From: Pleurotus djamor
Taxonomy: Eukaryota > Basidiomycota > Agaricomycetes > Agaricales > Pleurotaceae
NCBI GenBank assembly: GCA_029747585.1
Contig: JAPEVF010000366.1
Location: 1 to 44,532, forward strand
Direction of reading: 5' to 3'
DNA: 44,532 bases
Below, one piece after another: positions 42,408 through 44,532 of the stretch. How positions within the stretch are numbered: the stretch's first letter is position 1; every line of letters begins with the position of its first letter. The position numbers and the translations under genes were made by a program. The notes under the pieces were generated by a model. That model worked only from the letters and a program-made list of their open reading frames with translations. It made no database searches and was not told where the DNA came from.

Positions 42408-44114
42408 ATGCCCACGAAAGATTTCTCAGTCGCCATCGTTGGCGGAGGGATTTGTGGTCTACTTTGTGCGTATGCACTTTCCAAGGCCGGGGTTCAAGTC
42501 GAAGTGTTCGAAGCAGCAGTGCGTGCCATTCATACACCTCGCCATGGTCCCTGAAGACTCCATTTTGCGCACTAGGCAAATTTTGGGGAAGTTGGAGCAG
42601 GAGTTGGCTTGGGTGAGGAGCCACCGTCAACCAGTACTCAGTGGTTACTTTCCTCTTCGTTGATACTACCAACCCTTAGGTCCGAATGCCGTTCGCGCCC
42701 TTCAGAAACTCGGTGTGCTCGACGCGGTGCTGGCTCGCTCCGAACACGACACACCTGTCCTACGTCCGTTTCTATTCGTTTCAGGGTATGGAAGCCACGA
42801 GCCCATATACGATGTCAGTACAAGATCAATTTGTTACAGAATGCCCACTAACAAATTCCTACAGTATCCCGTTACAGACGACGACCGGGGGCTACCTATT
42901 CATCGGTATGCAGCTCCATACTTTCATGGTGATCACTCCGTTTATATCGTGGCATGATATAGTGCCACGTTTTTGAACGCAATCTTGGACTTGATCAATC
43001 CTGCGATCGCGCACGTCCATAAGAGGTGTGTTTTGATAGAGCCAAGTACGGCCTTTGGAAAACCCTCTACGCTACACTTTGCCGATGGGACACTCTACCG
43101 TGCTCATTTGATAATCGGCGCGGACGGAATCAAGAGTACCGTCCGAAGCTATGTTACGGGCGATCCATCCGACCGTCTGACATTCTCGAAGTCCTTTGCG
43201 TACAGGGGTCTGATCCCTAACTCGAAATTGGTGGAGGCCGGGGTCACAATCGATCTGACACGACAACCGCTCTCTTTCATGGGTTTGAACAAGGTACTCA
43301 GTAATCCACTTCATTCACCATTTCTATGCCCTCAAACTAAAGGGCTGTAGCACATCATCACCTTCCCTATTCAAGGGAGCAGAACGGTGCGTATTTTGTG
43401 TAAAGAGCAACTATCCTTCGACTAAGCCAATAATAGATTAATGTTGTAGCGTTCTTCACAGACCCAGACTCTTCCATTGAGCAACGTCCTCATCCATGGG
43501 TGGAACTAAGTAGCCAGGTTGAGCTGCTCCAATGCTTTCAAGGCTGGGGTAAGGATTCGATATCGTTACTCAAGCTCCTAGATCAGCCGTCTCGATGGGC
43601 AATTCATACCGTTGAGCCTCCTCTGACTTCTTATTCGTCAAACAATATCGTCCTAGTTGGCGATTCGGTAGGTCTGATCACTTCCCAAGTTCCCCAACTT
43701 TTCGTTGATTGTGACTGGCCAGGCTCACGCCATGTCGCCTCATCTGGGTGCGGGGGTTGGCCAAGGGATTGAAGATGTTCTCGTCCTATGCAAACTCTTG
43801 GCGCACCCTCAGACAAGATTACACAACTTATCTGTATGTGTCATGAAAGTGACTCTTATCTGAACTTTGAGTATGACTTGACTTCTTGTCAACAGTCTGT
43901 ACTTGAAGCCTATGACCAAGTGCGTCGCCCGCGAGCAAACATGGTTCTAGAAGCAAGCGCAAGAACGGGTCGCTGCTATGAAGCCTATACCGAAGACATC
44001 CCAGCGGAGGAAGCCAAGGAAGGCTTACAGGGTATCTGGCATCCTGTCTGGCATCACGATATAGAGAACGACATCAATGACACTCTTGGTACTCTGATAG
44101 GACGAGGAATATAA
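42408..44114 (+). CDS. FAD-dependent monooxygenase (salicylate hydroxylase-like)
   Basis: This is a class A flavoprotein hydroxylase that would use NAD(P)H and oxygen to hydroxylate an aromatic or similar substrate. Nine exons, 42408-42518, 42576-42612, 42680-42813, 42865-42905, 42963-43293, 43351-43386, 43437-43667, 43723-43833 and 43896-44114, give 416 residues. The Rossmann motif is VAIVGGGICGLLCAYALSKA, ending in VEVFEAA. NFGEVGAGVGLGPNAVRALQ follows. The DG motif is LIIGADGIKSTVRSYV, and the GD motif is VLVGDSAHAMSPHLGAGVGQ. Length and motif spacing match the family. The conserved GLGPN and GDSAHAM motifs are each completed across an intron, which supports the model. No other secondary-metabolism gene is adjacent, so a pathway cannot be assigned. 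Confidence 0.92.
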
Positions 44115-44532
44115 TTGATTATTGATGTTGAATATTGAAAGTGTATGGACTACTGGTACTTTCCATAGATTCGTTCACTCGGAAGGGCCGTCTGCGTCGG
44201 CAAAACCCTTGCTTGTCTCATTGTGACTGGATTTTAAATAAGTGGTAGGTACAAAGCAGAATTCGTAGTAAAGTCGAAGAGTTGGCGTAATCCGTATCCT
44301 CTACACGCTGACTTGAGGGACCTAGAATATTAGTGATCCCTAGCGAAAGTATGAGGTGTACCTTCTCTTCAAAGTCTCGGAGAAGGCATAGAAACTTAGA
44401 CTTCGTGTTGAGCAAGGTCCAACCAAAGGGAAATGGGACTGGGAGATGAACGTGGGGCGCCGATTGAAGGCAAGGGAAACGGCGGATGAGGCTAAAGGCA
44501 TGGATAACCTTCATCCTGGTCCGTTCACGTCG
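44115..44532. other. 3' flank of the monooxygenase gene to window end
   Basis: These 418 bases show no supported gene. A 98-codon minus-strand open frame (44218-44514) lacks protein-like features. The window ends here, so a gene entering from the right cannot be judged. Confidence 0.45.

Noticed and set aside
42300..42554. An upstream extension of the monooxygenase (N-terminal MFLIHSHSTRHVV)
   Set aside because: The Rossmann motif starts only a few residues after the ATG at 42408, as in the family, and the TATA box lies inside the putative extension.
40492..44114. A biosynthetic cluster made of the DDD-motif protein and the FAD monooxygenase
   Set aside because: Only two genes are adjacent, with no synthase, transporter or regulator nearby, so a cluster is not supported in this window.
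44218..44514. A 98-codon minus-strand open frame at the window end
   Set aside because: No recognisable motif or hydrophobic pattern is present, and it overlaps the 3' flank of the monooxygenase gene; chance is the simplest explanation.

Overview
This window is nuclear DNA of a filamentous basidiomycete, most likely an Agaricomycete. The genes are close together and carry many introns, mostly 45-75 nt with GT-AG ends. The contents are typical of mushroom-forming fungi: two F-box proteins, a peptidyl-Lys metalloendopeptidase, a SHO1 osmosensor and a fungal-type OSCA/TMEM63 channel. I rebuilt the gene models by hand, keeping reading phase across every junction. Isolated N characters lie mostly at third codon positions inside exons and cluster in non-coding DNA, which suggests masked allelic differences of a dikaryon. 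A few Ns act as surplus bases that break otherwise clear frames.

Positions 1-10.5 kb hold core genes: elongation factor 2 (minus, 10 coding exons), a GNAT acetyltransferase, the osmosensor SHO1, a Mag2/RNF10-type RING protein (minus), and the splicing factor WBP11 (plus). The last two are divergent and share a promoter of about 200 bp.

Positions 10.7-17 kb hold an F-box protein, then two tandem, paralogous alpha/beta-hydrolases on the minus strand. Both end in a peroxisomal PTS1 tripeptide (SRL and ARL). An N-rich stretch follows that may hide one degraded or unrecognised gene.

Positions 17-30 kb hold a RhoGEF-like protein and the Sec1/Munc18 protein SLY1 (both minus), a small MGC-starting protein predicted to be lipid-anchored, and a 1440-residue CSC1/OSCA-like channel. 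SHO1, the RhoGEF and the channel would all act in membrane or osmotic signalling, but they are not arranged as an operon or cluster.

Positions 30.7-39.5 kb hold an 89-residue coiled-coil protein, a secreted acid sphingomyelinase of 19 coding exons that include 7-nt and 10-nt microexons, a secreted M35 peptidyl-Lys metalloendopeptidase (minus), a second F-box protein, and a HIT-family hydrolase (minus). Positions 40.5-44.1 kb hold an unassigned fungal protein with a glycosyltransferase-like DDD motif and an FAD-dependent monooxygenase.

I found no tRNA, rRNA, CRISPR array or intact transposon, and no clearly new multigene system. The most unusual features are gene structures (microexons, a 5-nt first coding exon, two GC-AG introns), the duplicated PTS1 hydrolases, and a few poorly characterised proteins.
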